A stretch of 64,000 nt of DNA from Sinomonas sp. ASV322 (GTDB lineage Bacteria; Actinomycetota; Actinomycetes; Actinomycetales; Micrococcaceae): positions 124,001 to 188,000 of the forward strand of contig NZ_JAVFJJ010000007.1 of NCBI RefSeq assembly GCF_030908245.1, written 5' to 3'. Position numbers and translations under genes: made by a program. Positions 1 through 8,566 of this stretch are shown here, piece by piece. Under the pieces are notes generated by a model. The model did no database searches. It saw only the letters and a program-made list of their open reading frames with translations, and was not told the origin of the DNA. Numbering within the stretch: the first letter of the stretch is position 1; every line of letters begins with the position of its first letter.

Positions 1-554
1 GCCTCCACGGACCACCCGCCAGCCCGCAGGCCGAGCGAGGCGGCGAGCTCCTCCGCCGTCGGCAGCTCCGCGCCCTCCCCGTGGGTCTCCTCGCCGGCGT
101 GCCACGGCGGGAATGCCGCGTGGCCGACGACGACCAGGAGCCCGCCCGGCGCAACCGCCGCGGCCGCCGCGCGGAGGATCCGTGCGCGGGGGAGGTCGAC
201 GGGCGAATGCAGGAACTGGGCGGACACGAGGTCGTACTCGCCCTCGGGCTCCCACTCGGCAAGGTCTCGGCGCAACCAGGCGACGCGGTCGGCGACGCCG
301 GCTTCGTCGGCGTGCTGCGCGGCGCGGCCGAGGGCGACGGCGGAGATGTCGATGCCCGTGACCGTCCACCCGCGCTGTGCGAGCCAGATGGCGTCGGCTC
401 CCTCGCCGCACCCGAGCTCGAGCGCCCTGCCGGGAGCGAGCATGCCGACCTCGCGCACGAGCGCCGCGTTCGGGTTCCCGCTCCATACGCGGTCCCGCTC
501 ACGGTAGAAGCCGTCCCAGAACTCGGAAGGGCGAGGCTTGCTTTCGCTGTCCAT
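1..554 (-). CDS. Class I SAM-dependent methyltransferase (3' end outside window)
   Basis: Reading the minus strand from ATG at 554 gives about 184 residues running off the window edge without a stop. The N-terminus MDSESKPRPSEFWDGFYRER is followed by a class I Rossmann methyltransferase core: motif I ALELGCGEGADAIWLA near residues 48-63, motif II GIDIS near residue 71, and a VAPGGLLVVVGHAAF post-III strand. The start is supported by an AGGAG Shine-Dalgarno sequence just upstream. This is the thiopurine/tellurite-resistance (TehB-like) style of small methyltransferase. The substrate cannot be read from the sequence. It is transcribed away from the DUF1918 gene. Confidence 0.85.
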   Translation of the reverse strand, partial: MDSESKPRPSEFWDGFYRERDRVWSGNPNAALVREVGMLAPGRALELGCGEGADAIWLAQRGWTVTGIDISAVALGRAAQHADEAGVADRVAWLRRDLAEWEPEGEYDLVSAQFLHSPVDLPRARILRAAAAAVAPGGLLVVVGHAAFPPWHAGEETHGEGAELPTAEELAASLGLRAGGWSVE

Positions 555-656
555 GGACCACTCCTATCGACGGCGCATGCCCCGACGCAAGGGCTGCTTG
601 GGCCCTTCCCCCGGGGGAGGCGGCTACGTAATCTCAAGGCTAGGAGGTGATCCGCC

Positions 657-845
657 ATGAATGCAGTGCAGGGAGACCGGATCGTCATCCGGGGCCGGAC
701 TGTCGAGTCCCAGGACCGGCACGGGGAGATCCTCGAAGTCAAGGGAGCGAACGGCGACCCGCCGTACCTCGTTCGCTTCGACGACGGCCATGAATCCGTG
801 GTCTTCCCAGGTGGCGACTTCGTCGTGGAGAAAGCGGGCAGCTGA
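657..845 (+). CDS. DUF1918 domain-containing protein
   Basis: A 62-residue protein with the DUF1918 pattern: an SH3-like barrel opening with GDRIVIRGRTV, then GEILEV, then PYLVRFDDGHESVVFPG. The start has a very strong Shine-Dalgarno sequence (AGGAGGTGA), so high translation is expected. DUF1918 proteins are small actinobacterial proteins of unknown role. The stop is followed two bases later by the GTG of the baeRF2-like gene, so the two are probably co-transcribed and translationally coupled. Confidence 0.9.
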   Translation: MNAVQGDRIVIRGRTVESQDRHGEILEVKGANGDPPYLVRFDDGHESVVFPGGDFVVEKAGS

Positions 846-847
846 TC

Positions 848-1939
848 GTGCGGGCGCTCGCAGACCTTGCGGAACTGCTGCGCGACCCTGGCCCATGGTG
901 CACCGTCCACGCGGAAGTGAGCGCGGGGACGGTGACCGCCCACGAGGCGGCCGACCTGCTCGGCCAGACAGTGTCCAGCGCCCTCGGACGGGCTGGCGCG
1001 AGCGAGGCCGACGTGCGGGCGGCCGAGACCCTCGACTGGCCCGCCGCCGGCATCGGCGGACCAGCCTCTCGCTTCGTGCTCATCCGGGCCGGCGAGGTGG
1101 TGGTCAACCAGCTCGTGCCGGGAACCCCGAAGACCCTCGTCGCGGAGGCGGGGCCCATTGCGAACCTCGTCCCACTCGCGACGGTGCGCGGGGCCGACGT
1201 CGAATACCTCGTCGTCGAGGCCGAGCGGGCCGACGCCGAGATCGGCCGCCACCGTGCGTCGGCCCTCGGGCCAGCCGACCGCCGCGAACTGCACGGGGAG
1301 ACCGACTCGCTCACGAAGGTCCCGCTCGGCGGCTACTCGCAGGGCAAATACCAGCACCGCACCGAGGAGATCTGGCGCCGCAACGGCGCAGAGGTCGCCG
1401 CCGAGGTGAACCGGCTCGTCGAGGACGGCGGTGTGCAGCTCGTGGTCCTCGCGGGCGACGAGCGCGCGCGGCTCAAGGTGCAGGGAGCGCTGAGCGAGCG
1501 CGCGGCGGGGCTCGTCCAGACCGTCGGCAAGAATGCCTCCGCGGGCGCCGACCGGGCGCGGTTCGAGCAGGAGGTGGACGCCGTCGTCGCCGGTGTTGCG
1601 GCGCGGCGCCAGCGCGAGGCCCTCGAACGGCTCGTCGCGGGCCTCGGGAGCTACACCGCGGGCGGATGGGCCGAGACATTGCGCGCCCTCCAGGAGGCGC
1701 GCGTCGAGACTCTCCTGCTGAGCCCCGAGGTCGCCGAGGGCCGAACACTGCTCGCGCTCGGCGCCGAGCCCTGGGTTGCGCAGGAAGAGTCCGATTCGCT
1801 CGGGGCGCCCGTGCTCGGCCCCGCCGCGGCGGCCCCCGCGCTCCTGCGCGCCGCCGTCCTCACGCGCGCGGACACCGTCCTGTTCCCGCCGGGCGCGCTC
1901 GACAGTGGTGAGGCAGCGGCCGCGCTCCTGCGCTGGTAA
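848..1939 (+). CDS. baeRF2 / Vms1-like peptidyl-tRNA hydrolase family protein (Rv2629-like)
   Basis: A 363-residue protein starting at GTG, resembling bacterial archaeo-eukaryotic release-factor homologues of family 2 (mycobacterial Rv2629 type). Residues 161-171 read GGYSQGKYQHR, the position of the GGQ-like loop that in Vms1/ANKZF1 proteins cleaves peptidyl-tRNA on stalled ribosomes. A following helix EEIWRRNGAEVAAEVNRLV and an eRF1 domain 3-like C-terminus (VETLLLSP near residue 280) complete the fold. Family members have been linked to ribosome rescue or hibernation. The exact substrate is inference. It follows the DUF1918 gene by two bases. Confidence 0.8.
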   Translation: MRALADLAELLRDPGPWCTVHAEVSAGTVTAHEAADLLGQTVSSALGRAGASEADVRAAETLDWPAAGIGGPASRFVLIRAGEVVVNQLVPGTPKTLVAEAGPIANLVPLATVRGADVEYLVVEAERADAEIGRHRASALGPADRRELHGETDSLTKVPLGGYSQGKYQHRTEEIWRRNGAEVAAEVNRLVEDGGVQLVVLAGDERARLKVQGALSERAAGLVQTVGKNASAGADRARFEQEVDAVVAGVAARRQREALERLVAGLGSYTAGGWAETLRALQEARVETLLLSPEVAEGRTLLALGAEPWVAQEESDSLGAPVLGPAAAAPALLRAAVLTRADTVLFPPGALDSGEAAAALLRW

Positions 1940-1949
1940 CGTTCGGACC

Positions 1950-2918
1950 GTGCAGTACACGCGACTCGGACGAACCGGCCTCGAAGTCTCGCGCCTCGCC
2001 GTAGGCTGCATGAGCTTCGGCGATCCACAGCGGGGCAACCACCCCTGGAGCCTCTCCGAGGAGGAGAGCCGCCCGCTCATCAAGCAGGCTGTCGAGGCTG
2101 GCATCAACTTCTTCGACACCGCGAACGTCTACTCGGATGGCACGAGCGAGGAGATCGTCGGCCGCGCGCTCAAGGACTTCGCGGACCGCGACTGGGTCGT
2201 GCTCGCGACGAAGGTCCACGGGCGCATGCACCCCGGCCCGAACGGCGCGGGCCTTTCTCGCAAGGCGATCATGTCCGAGATCGACGCGAGCCTCCGACGC
2301 CTCGGCACCGACTACGTGGACGTCTACCAGATCCATCGCTGGGACCCGCACACGCCGATCGAGGAGACGCTCGAGGCCCTGCACGACGTCGTCAAGGCCG
2401 GCAAGGCGCGCTACATCGGGGCTTCGTCGATGTGGGCGTGGCAGTTCTCGAAGGCGCAGCATCTCGCGCGGGCCAACGGCTGGACGCCCTTCGTCTCGAT
2501 GCAGGATCACTACAACCTCCTGAATCGGGAGGAAGAGCGCGAGATGTATCCGCTGTGCGCGGACGAGGGCGTGGGCGTCCTTCCGTGGAGCCCCCTCGCG
2601 CGTGGCCGCCTCACGCGCGAATGGGGGACGACGACGGCGCGCACCGAGGGCGACGCGTTCGGCCGTACGCTCTACCACGAGAGCGACAAGGCGATTGTCG
2701 ACGCCGTGGGCCGGGTTGCCGAGCGGCGCGGCCTTCCACGCGCCCAGGTCGCGCTCGCATGGGTGCTCCGGAACCCCGTCGTCACGGCGCCAATTGTCGG
2801 GGCCACGAAGGCTTCGCATCTCGAGGACGCGATCGCGGCTTTGGAGATCGGGCTCGACGACGCCGAGGCCGCCGAGCTCGAAGGCCCGTACACGCCGCGG
2901 GAGCCTGCGGGATTCTGA
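1950..2918 (+). CDS. Aldo/keto reductase (AKR11/YajO-like)
   Basis: A 322-residue NADPH-dependent oxidoreductase with a TIM-barrel fold. GTG at 1950 is preferred because it gives the family N-terminus VQYTRLGRTGLEVSRLAVGC; the frame stays open further upstream but there overlaps the preceding gene. Catalytic tetrad residues are visible: Asp in FDTANVY, Tyr in NVYSDG, Lys in LATKVHG and His in YQIHRWDP. The C-terminal cofactor site reads PIVGATKASHLEDAI. The HGRMHPGPNGAGLSRKAI stretch is typical of the YajO-like subgroup. The physiological carbonyl substrate is unknown. Confidence 0.92.
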   Translation: MQYTRLGRTGLEVSRLAVGCMSFGDPQRGNHPWSLSEEESRPLIKQAVEAGINFFDTANVYSDGTSEEIVGRALKDFADRDWVVLATKVHGRMHPGPNGAGLSRKAIMSEIDASLRRLGTDYVDVYQIHRWDPHTPIEETLEALHDVVKAGKARYIGASSMWAWQFSKAQHLARANGWTPFVSMQDHYNLLNREEEREMYPLCADEGVGVLPWSPLARGRLTREWGTTTARTEGDAFGRTLYHESDKAIVDAVGRVAERRGLPRAQVALAWVLRNPVVTAPIVGATKASHLEDAIAALEIGLDDAEAAELEGPYTPREPAGF

Positions 2919-3005
2919 TCAGGTTCTGAAGCGGGAGCCAGGCCGCACGTCTACCGTGCGATCCAGCCCGCTGGCTGTCCGTCTGCGACTACAGGCAACG
3001 ACCGG

Positions 3006-3908
3006 TCAGCCCGTCACGAGCTGGGTCGGCTTGATCCCGCTGACCATGGCCGGGTAGTAGCCCTCGGCGTAGCCTGTGGCCGTCGGGTGGAAGTTGAAGT
3101 CCGTGAGGGGCCCGAGGTTGAACCAGGAGTCGGAGGAACCGATCTCGTGCCCTGCGAATTTCGAGGTGACGTCCACGAACTGCGCCCCGGCCGCCTGCGC
3201 CTTCGAGGCGAGGATCGTGTTGAGCGCGTCCGTTCCGACGTCGAACACGGCAGCGGCCGCCGCCGACATGACGCCGCCGCCGGCCTGGACCGTCGTCGAC
3301 TCGTCCGCCGTGGCGAAGAGGTGAGGGTAGCCGAGCCAGGCGACGTGCGCCTTCGCCGCGAAACCCTGGATGGTCGCGACCGTCCCGGCGACGTCGATCT
3401 GCTGCGCGGCAGCAAGGCCTGCATGTGTGGCCGCCTGGCACTGAAGTGCCTGCGGGGTTGTGTCGGCGGCGCAGATGGCGATAACGCCGCCGAAATTGAC
3501 GTCGTTGCCGCCCGCAGTAAGGGTCACGAGACCGGTCCCGGCGTTGAGTGCACCGTCCGCGGCTGCCTTCGTGGCCTGCTGCAAGATGGTGGGCACGGGC
3601 GAGGCCGACGCCCCGACCTGGGCTCCCGCACACGCGTAGTCGCCAGCGAGGGACACCGATTTGAGGGCCGAGAACAGCGTGACATCGTCAGGTCGTCCGC
3701 CGATGAGGCACGCAGGGCTGCCGATGGCCGGGTTGAAGGCGGAGGTCGGAGGGAAGGCGCCCCAGCCGGCCGAGTAGGAGTCGCCGAAATTGACGTAGCT
3801 GACGGGCGCCTGTGCCGCGAGCGCGGGGGCGGGGGCGCTTGCGAGGGCGAGGGCTGTAGCAGCGACGAAGGCGACTGCGGTGCTGCGGAGGGCTGCAGGG
3901 AATGGCAT
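3006..3908 (-). CDS. Secreted SGNH/GDSL hydrolase (lipase/esterase)
   Basis: A 300-residue exported esterase. ATG at 3908 is chosen because it gives a classic Sec signal peptide (basic start, hydrophobic core about residues 10-25, APALA-AQ cleavage near 31-32) and follows a GGAGA Shine-Dalgarno. The upstream extension to 4016 is arginine-rich and not signal-like. Block I GDSYSAG carries the nucleophile Ser44; block III is GGNDVNF; block V DFNFHPTATGY supplies catalytic Asp and His. Several paired cysteines fit the actinomycete extracellular SGNH lipases with disulfides. It is divergent from the sortase gene. Confidence 0.92.
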   Translation of the reverse strand: MPFPAALRSTAVAFVAATALALASAPAPALAAQAPVSYVNFGDSYSAGWGAFPPTSAFNPAIGSPACLIGGRPDDVTLFSALKSVSLAGDYACAGAQVGASASPVPTILQQATKAAADGALNAGTGLVTLTAGGNDVNFGGVIAICAADTTPQALQCQAATHAGLAAAQQIDVAGTVATIQGFAAKAHVAWLGYPHLFATADESTTVQAGGGVMSAAAAAVFDVGTDALNTILASKAQAAGAQFVDVTSKFAGHEIGSSDSWFNLGPLTDFNFHPTATGYAEGYYPAMVSGIKPTQLVTG

Positions 3909-4186
3909 GATCTTCTCCAGATGCTCTCGGGTGGAGGTGTCTCGGCCCGAGTTCCTGCGCCTCTTCTGGTGTCTCCCCTCGGTCGAGTGTAGGTCGATGG
4001 TCTGTCCTCGGTCCAAGGTTCGAGTTGACTCATGTAAGACCCCAGGTGGCCGTGGTCGTGGCGCTCATCTGAAGCATCTACACTGGGCCCGGTATTCTCG
4101 GTGCTTGGTGCGCGCTTGGCGCGTCTTTGGGGCGCGCGGCGCTTGGGACGCGGCGAACGGCGCAGGTCTTTTGGCAGGGGGGCAGC

Positions 4187-4999
4187 ATGGGGCGAGGTCT
4201 CGTGGCGGCGCTGTGGGCGTTCGCCGAGCTCCTCATCACCTTTGCGCTCTGCGCCCTGCTCTTCGTGGGGTGGTATGACTTCTACAACCCGTGGGTCGTC
4301 GGGGTGCATCAGCAGGCGACCGCGGCGGAGCAGAGCCGCCTGCTGAGCCGCCAGATCGCGGCCTCCGCGGCGCCGTCGGCCCCTAGCCGGCCCGCGGGGC
4401 AGGCGATGCCGAGCGCTCCGGCCGGGTCGCCGTCGCCCGCTCCTTTGGGCGCGGCCCCTGCGCACGCCGCTCCTTCGAATGTGCCGGTCATGGCGGAGCC
4501 CGGACGCGTGGCTGCGCCCATCGGCGTCATCTATATTCCACGGCTCGGGGACGACTGGCGGCGGATCGTGCGCGAGACGGTGGACACCGAGCGGGTGCTC
4601 AATAGTGTGACGGCTGGGGTCGGCCACTATGAGGGCACGGCGATGCCCGGGGGGATGGGGAACTTCGCCGTCGCTGCGCACGACATCGGCTATGGCAACA
4701 GCTTCCTCAAGCTGAGCACCCTTCGGCTCAGCGACAAGATCTACGTCCAGACGGCCCAAGGCTGGTACACGTACACGTTCCGGAACTTCCAGTTCGTGCA
4801 GCCCTCGGCCGTCGACGTGATCAACGCGGTGCCGGCGGTTTCCAAGACGGCGACCACGGATCGGCTCATGACCCTCACGACGTGCTACCCGGCCGTCTTT
4901 CCGCCGCTCGAGCGAGCCATTGCGTACGCCGAGTTCGAGGGGTTCGACACCGCGGCGCCCGCCGCGCTCGCTTCGATCCTCGCAAAGGATGGCTCATGA
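4187..4999 (+). CDS. Class E sortase
   Basis: A 270-residue membrane-anchored transpeptidase. ATG at 4187 follows an AGGGGGG Shine-Dalgarno. Residues about 8-29 form a signal-anchor helix, followed by a Pro/Ala/Ser-rich stalk (about 45-108) and the sortase barrel. Catalytic residues are His165 (AVAAHDIGYGN), Cys233 in TLTTCYP and Arg243 (PPLERAI). Class E enzymes of high-GC actinobacteria typically recognise LAxTG rather than LPxTG, and a LANTG protein is encoded at 20.8 kb in this window. It overlaps the next small gene by ATGA, so the two are translationally coupled. Confidence 0.93.
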   Translation: MGRGLVAALWAFAELLITFALCALLFVGWYDFYNPWVVGVHQQATAAEQSRLLSRQIAASAAPSAPSRPAGQAMPSAPAGSPSPAPLGAAPAHAAPSNVPVMAEPGRVAAPIGVIYIPRLGDDWRRIVRETVDTERVLNSVTAGVGHYEGTAMPGGMGNFAVAAHDIGYGNSFLKLSTLRLSDKIYVQTAQGWYTYTFRNFQFVQPSAVDVINAVPAVSKTATTDRLMTLTTCYPAVFPPLERAIAYAEFEGFDTAAPAALASILAKDGS

Positions 5000-5169
5000 T
5001 CTATCGCGCCCTCTGGCGGCTCCTTCCGGGTCCGCCGTTCGTCCGCGTGCTCATCCTGCTCGGGCTTGTGGCGGGCGTTCTCGTCGTCTTCGACCAGTGG
5101 CTTTTCCCGTGGGTCGCGGCGACCTTCTTCGACGACGGAACAGGAACTGTCGGTGGCCCTCAAGGATGA
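4996..5169 (+). CDS. Small sortase-linked membrane protein
   Basis: A 57-residue single-pass protein starting MIYRALWRLLPGP, with a hydrophobic helix RVLILLGLVAGVLVVF and the motif FPWVA after it. It overlaps the sortase stop codon (ATGA). As I recall, similar IYRALW...FPW miniproteins sit next to class E sortase genes in many actinobacteria, but no function is established. A role as a membrane partner of the sortase is inference from this conserved adjacency. Confidence 0.8.
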   Translation: MIYRALWRLLPGPPFVRVLILLGLVAGVLVVFDQWLFPWVAATFFDDGTGTVGGPQG

Positions 5170-5173
5170 CCGC

Positions 5174-5746
5174 GTGGCTGACGTGACCGAACCGGCTGCC
5201 GAGTTGGGTGCGCGGCGCGCCCGCCCGAGTTGGGCTGCGCGGGTGCGGGGCGCCGTCGTCGCCGTGCTGGCCCTGGCCGGGGCCGTGGGCCTTGTTGCGA
5301 CCCTCGCGAGTGGGCCTTTGGCTGGGCTGTTCAGGCCGCAGGGCGCGCCGCCGTCCCCCGTGCCGGCCTCGCCGTCCCCCTCTCTGTCGCCGAGCGCGAT
5401 TCCGACGCCGGGGCTCGCGCGCTTCGATCCCGCGGCGTCGGACGGCGCGGTCCTGCAGCTTTTCGCTCGCGTCCTCAAGCAATCGGTCGACTCGGCGGGA
5501 GAGCCCGACGGCAAGGCTCTGACGGGCGCGCTCGCCGCGGCGGGCTTCGACCCGCGGGCCATGCAGCGCAGCGCCGACCGCACGAGCGTCGACCTTCCGG
5601 CGCCGAGCATTTCGGTTTCGGTTCGCGTCCGCGACACCTGTTTTGTGGGGCAGTTTGTCCGGGCGGAGCGAAGCGTCGTCGGCGAGGTGACGGCGCCGAT
5701 TTCGACGGGAGCGTGCCTCATCGGCCAGACGGTGCCGGTGGGGTAG
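5174..5746 (+). CDS. DUF6993-like membrane-anchored protein
   Basis: A 190-residue protein with a GTG start at 5174, preceded by AAGGA at the end of the previous gene (GTG at 5183 is an alternative). Residues about 16-48 form a transmembrane helix, followed by a Pro/Ser spacer and an extracytoplasmic domain of about 110 residues. That domain contains FDPAASDGAVLQLFARVLKQ and two cysteines (DTCFVGQF and TGACLIGQT). It resembles proteins annotated DUF6993 in Micrococcaceae; that name is from memory. It is third in the apparent sortase operon and ends 3 bp before the convergent CPBP gene. Confidence 0.7.
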   Translation: MADVTEPAAELGARRARPSWAARVRGAVVAVLALAGAVGLVATLASGPLAGLFRPQGAPPSPVPASPSPSLSPSAIPTPGLARFDPAASDGAVLQLFARVLKQSVDSAGEPDGKALTGALAAAGFDPRAMQRSADRTSVDLPAPSISVSVRVRDTCFVGQFVRAERSVVGEVTAPISTGACLIGQTVPVG

Positions 5747-5749
5747 GGG

Positions 5750-6457
5750 TCAGACCGGCCAGGTGAGCCAGACGCCGAGTCCGTTGAAGACAACGTGACC
5801 GACCATGGCGGCGCCGAGGCGACTCGTCGCGGCAGCCGCGATGCCTGCCCCGACGGAAAAGATGAAGGTCCCGGCCGCGAGTGCGGCAAGTTCGGTGGGG
5901 GTCCGCGCGAGCAGCAGGACGTGGATGGCCGCAAACACGAGGGACGTGACGACGACGGCGACTGTCGCCCGGGCGAAAGCAGAGCGCGGCCGGAGCAATT
6001 CCGTGAGCGTGCGCTGGATAAGGCCGCGGAAAAAGAATTCTTCTAACAAGGGTGCAATTATTACGGGTGCGACCACCCCTGTGACGAGCGTCGACCCCGA
6101 GACGACCGCCCCCAATGTCGGTTGGCTTTCAAGACCTGTTGATCCGGTCAACAGGATCTGAAGATAACCATCTGCAGCTCGCGCGGCACAGGCCAGCCCG
6201 AGTCCCCAGAAGATGTCCATAGCGTGAACTCGAATGCCCAGATAGCTGACGATCTGGCGAAAACTGTTCCCTTTCATGGCCAGCGTGAGGGCCGCCAGCA
6301 TTGGCAGCCAAGCGGCCAGATAAGCTAACAGGCCGCTGACGTGGGGATTGTCGCGGGGTGCCCAGTTTTCTGCGGCCAAACCGCATGCGAGCGTGGCAAC
6401 GATACCCAGCCCGGCCCACGTCAACCGCCGGACTCGGAGGGCTGCAATCGTCTCCAT
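5750..6457 (-). CDS. CPBP family intramembrane glutamic endopeptidase
   Basis: A 235-residue polytopic membrane protein of the CAAX protease/bacteriocin-processing (Abi) family. ATG at 6457 has a GGAG Shine-Dalgarno; an ATG at 6517 lacks one. The signature sits in the C-terminal half: EEFFFRGLIQR (Glu-Glu...Arg), FAAIHVL (second-helix His) and GHVVFNGLG. At least six hydrophobic segments are visible. Family members cleave prenylated or leader-bearing peptides, or act in self-immunity. The substrate here is unknown. It is divergent from the polysaccharide locus and convergent with the sortase operon. Confidence 0.9.
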   Translation of the reverse strand: METIAALRVRRLTWAGLGIVATLACGLAAENWAPRDNPHVSGLLAYLAAWLPMLAALTLAMKGNSFRQIVSYLGIRVHAMDIFWGLGLACAARAADGYLQILLTGSTGLESQPTLGAVVSGSTLVTGVVAPVIIAPLLEEFFFRGLIQRTLTELLRPRSAFARATVAVVVTSLVFAAIHVLLLARTPTELAALAAGTFIFSVGAGIAAAATSRLGAAMVGHVVFNGLGVWLTWPV

Positions 6458-6548
6458 CGATCTCCAAATCGGCCTGTTTTCGCGGGTGTCGTGTGGCAAC
6501 ATATGTGTGGTCGCCATCTGCGACTTTGTGACAAGAATGGGGAACTTC

Positions 6549-7988
6549 GTGGAGCTACGGGACTACATCCGCATCATACGCACGGGCTGGGTCCTGATCG
6601 TCGTGATGGCGCTGGTGGGGGTCGCTGCTGCGGCGGGCATATCAATTCTCATGAAGCCGCAGTTCAAGGCTTCGGCGCAGGTTTTCGTGTCGACGCAATC
6701 GGGCGGATCAGTGGCGGATCTTGTTCAGGGGAGCACGTTCACCCAGCAGCGTGTCAAGACTTACGCCGGACTTGTCACGACGCCGATAGTCCTACTCCCC
6801 GTCATTTCCACTCTGCACCTCTCTATGACGGCCGATGAGCTTGCAAAGTCCGTGACGGCGAGCGCTCCGCTCGACACGACGCTCATCCAGATCTCGGCTG
6901 TGTCGTCGGATCCCGTGCGCGCCGCCGAGATTGCCAACGCTACGTCGGAGAGCCTGACCAACGTCGTCCAGTCGATCGAATCTACGGGCTCGCAAGCCTC
7001 GCAGTCCTCGCAGGTCAAGCTGACGCGCGTCCAAGAGGCGCAGGTTCCCTCGACTCCGGTAACGCCGAACGTTCCCCTCAACCTCGGGCTCGGACTATTC
7101 CTGGGCCTAGCACTCGGGGTCGGGGGCGCGGTTCTGCGGCACGTTCTGGACAACCGGGTTCGAAATGAGCACGATATCGAGTCGATCAGCCCGTCGCCCG
7201 TTCTCGGTGGGACAACGTTCGACTCGAAGGCAGCCAAGCGTCCGCTCATCGTGCAGGACGATCCTCGCAGCCCCCGCGCGGAGGCATTCCGCGCCCTACG
7301 GACGAATCTGCAGTTCATCGACGCCGGCGGGGGCGCCCGGAGCTTCGTCATTACCTCGTCCATCGAGAGTGAAGGCAAGAGCAGCACGGCCTCGAACCTC
7401 GCTATTGCGCTCGACAATGCGGGCCATAAGGTGGTCGTCGTCGATGCCGACCTCCGCCGTCCGAAACTGGCCGAGTACATGGGCCTCGAAGGCGCCGTCG
7501 GTCTTACCGATCTCCTGATCGGCCGCGCGGAGATGGATGACGTTCTTCAGCCGTGGGGCCGAGGAGACCTCCATGTCTTGCCCGCGGGTAGCGTACCTCC
7601 CAACCCGAGCGAGCTTCTCGGTTCGCGCGCGATGTATGCGCTTGTTCGCCGCCTTGAACAGGATTTCGACTACGTCCTCTTCGACGCCCCTCCGCTGCTT
7701 CCAGTGACCGATGCTGCGATCCTGAGCAAGACCGCCGGGGGAGCCATCGTCGTGGTGGCCGCGGGGAAGACGCATCGCGGCCAACTCGGCGCGGCCGTTA
7801 CCGCCCTCGAGAACGTTGGGGCCCGCGTCTTCGGCTTCGTCCTGACCATGCTGCCCGTCCAAGGTCCGCATTCCTATGGTTATCAGGCCTATGGGTATGG
7901 ATACGGAGCTTCGCACGCCGAGGATGAGCCCGAGACCGTCAAGCCGGAGCGGTCGACCGCTCGCCGAGTGCGCGGAACGGTCGGGTAG
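6549..7988 (+). CDS. Polysaccharide copolymerase with fused tyrosine autokinase (Wzz/BY-kinase)
   Basis: A 479-residue protein that controls chain length and export of a surface polysaccharide. The N-terminal Wzz domain has two transmembrane helices (about residues 15-35 and 175-195). The cytoplasmic BY-kinase follows: Walker A ESEGKSSTASNLA near 275, Walker A' VVVVDADLRRP near 300, and Walker B DYVLFDAPPLLPV near 380. The C-terminal tail has a tyrosine cluster (SYGYQAYGYGYGA), the usual autophosphorylation site. GTG at 6549 is preferred because GGGGA lies 5 bp upstream and it gives the usual VELRDY start; ATG at 6537 has no Shine-Dalgarno. It opens the polysaccharide operon, immediately upstream of its phosphatase. 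Confidence 0.92.
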   Translation: MELRDYIRIIRTGWVLIVVMALVGVAAAAGISILMKPQFKASAQVFVSTQSGGSVADLVQGSTFTQQRVKTYAGLVTTPIVLLPVISTLHLSMTADELAKSVTASAPLDTTLIQISAVSSDPVRAAEIANATSESLTNVVQSIESTGSQASQSSQVKLTRVQEAQVPSTPVTPNVPLNLGLGLFLGLALGVGGAVLRHVLDNRVRNEHDIESISPSPVLGGTTFDSKAAKRPLIVQDDPRSPRAEAFRALRTNLQFIDAGGGARSFVITSSIESEGKSSTASNLAIALDNAGHKVVVVDADLRRPKLAEYMGLEGAVGLTDLLIGRAEMDDVLQPWGRGDLHVLPAGSVPPNPSELLGSRAMYALVRRLEQDFDYVLFDAPPLLPVTDAAILSKTAGGAIVVVAAGKTHRGQLGAAVTALENVGARVFGFVLTMLPVQGPHSYGYQAYGYGYGASHAEDEPETVKPERSTARRVRGTVG

Positions 7989-7990
7989 AC

Positions 7991-8566
7991 ATGTCTGCGG
8001 ACAACTTTCACGTCCTGTTTGTGTGCTCGGGGAACATCTGCCGATCCCCCATGGCCGAACAGCTGCTGAGAGCCCGAGGCGCCGGTTCTGACATCGGCGT
8101 TTCCAGCGCCGGCACCATTGCCGACGAGGGGGCTCCGATGACACGCGAGGCCGCGGAGCTCTCCCAACGGTATGGAGGAGACCCGTCCGGGCATCGATCC
8201 CGTCTGCTGACCTCAGAGGTCTTGATGTCCGCTGATCTGGTCTTGACGGCCACACGCGCGCAGCGTGCATCCGTCGCGCAGCTCGTCCCTCGGGCATCTC
8301 GGCGGACTTTTACCATCCGGGAGTTTTCGCGGCTCCTTCGGGCGATCCCCGGGGACGATCGCATCTCGCTCAGGGATTCGTTTGCCCTCGTTGAGGCTGC
8401 CCGGTCTAGGCGTGGATTCATCGAACCGCCCAACAACCCTGACGACGACGACGTCGAGGATCCGTACCTCCGGCCGATTGAGGTCTACGAGAGGGTCGCG
8501 GCCCTCTTGGACTCCGAGGTCAAGGCCATCGCAGCACACCTCGCGTTGGGAGGAGGGGTGCGGTGA
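7991..8566 (+). CDS. Low molecular weight protein-tyrosine phosphatase
   Basis: A 191-residue LMW-PTP. The P-loop VCSGNICRSPMAEQLL near residues 11-26 holds the catalytic Cys and Arg (C-x5-R-S). The later region carrying the general-acid Asp reads PNNPDDDDVEDPYLRP. It starts 2 bp after the BY-kinase stop, the standard Wzc/Wzb arrangement in which the phosphatase resets the phosphorylated kinase tail during polymer synthesis. The insertion before the DP loop makes it longer than the typical 150-residue family member, as in other actinobacterial capsule loci. Confidence 0.92.
   Translation: MSADNFHVLFVCSGNICRSPMAEQLLRARGAGSDIGVSSAGTIADEGAPMTREAAELSQRYGGDPSGHRSRLLTSEVLMSADLVLTATRAQRASVAQLVPRASRRTFTIREFSRLLRAIPGDDRISLRDSFALVEAARSRRGFIEPPNNPDDDDVEDPYLRPIEVYERVAALLDSEVKAIAAHLALGGGVR

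Noticed and set aside
3524-4759. Minus-strand open frame of 411 codons across the SGNH hydrolase and sortase region
   Set aside because: It is antisense to the sortase and in a wrong frame within the hydrolase, with Arg/Pro-rich composition and no domain.
5750-6457. Abortive-infection (Abi) defence gene
   Set aside because: CPBP proteases carry an Abi label in databases, but neighbours are cell-surface genes and no other defence gene is present.
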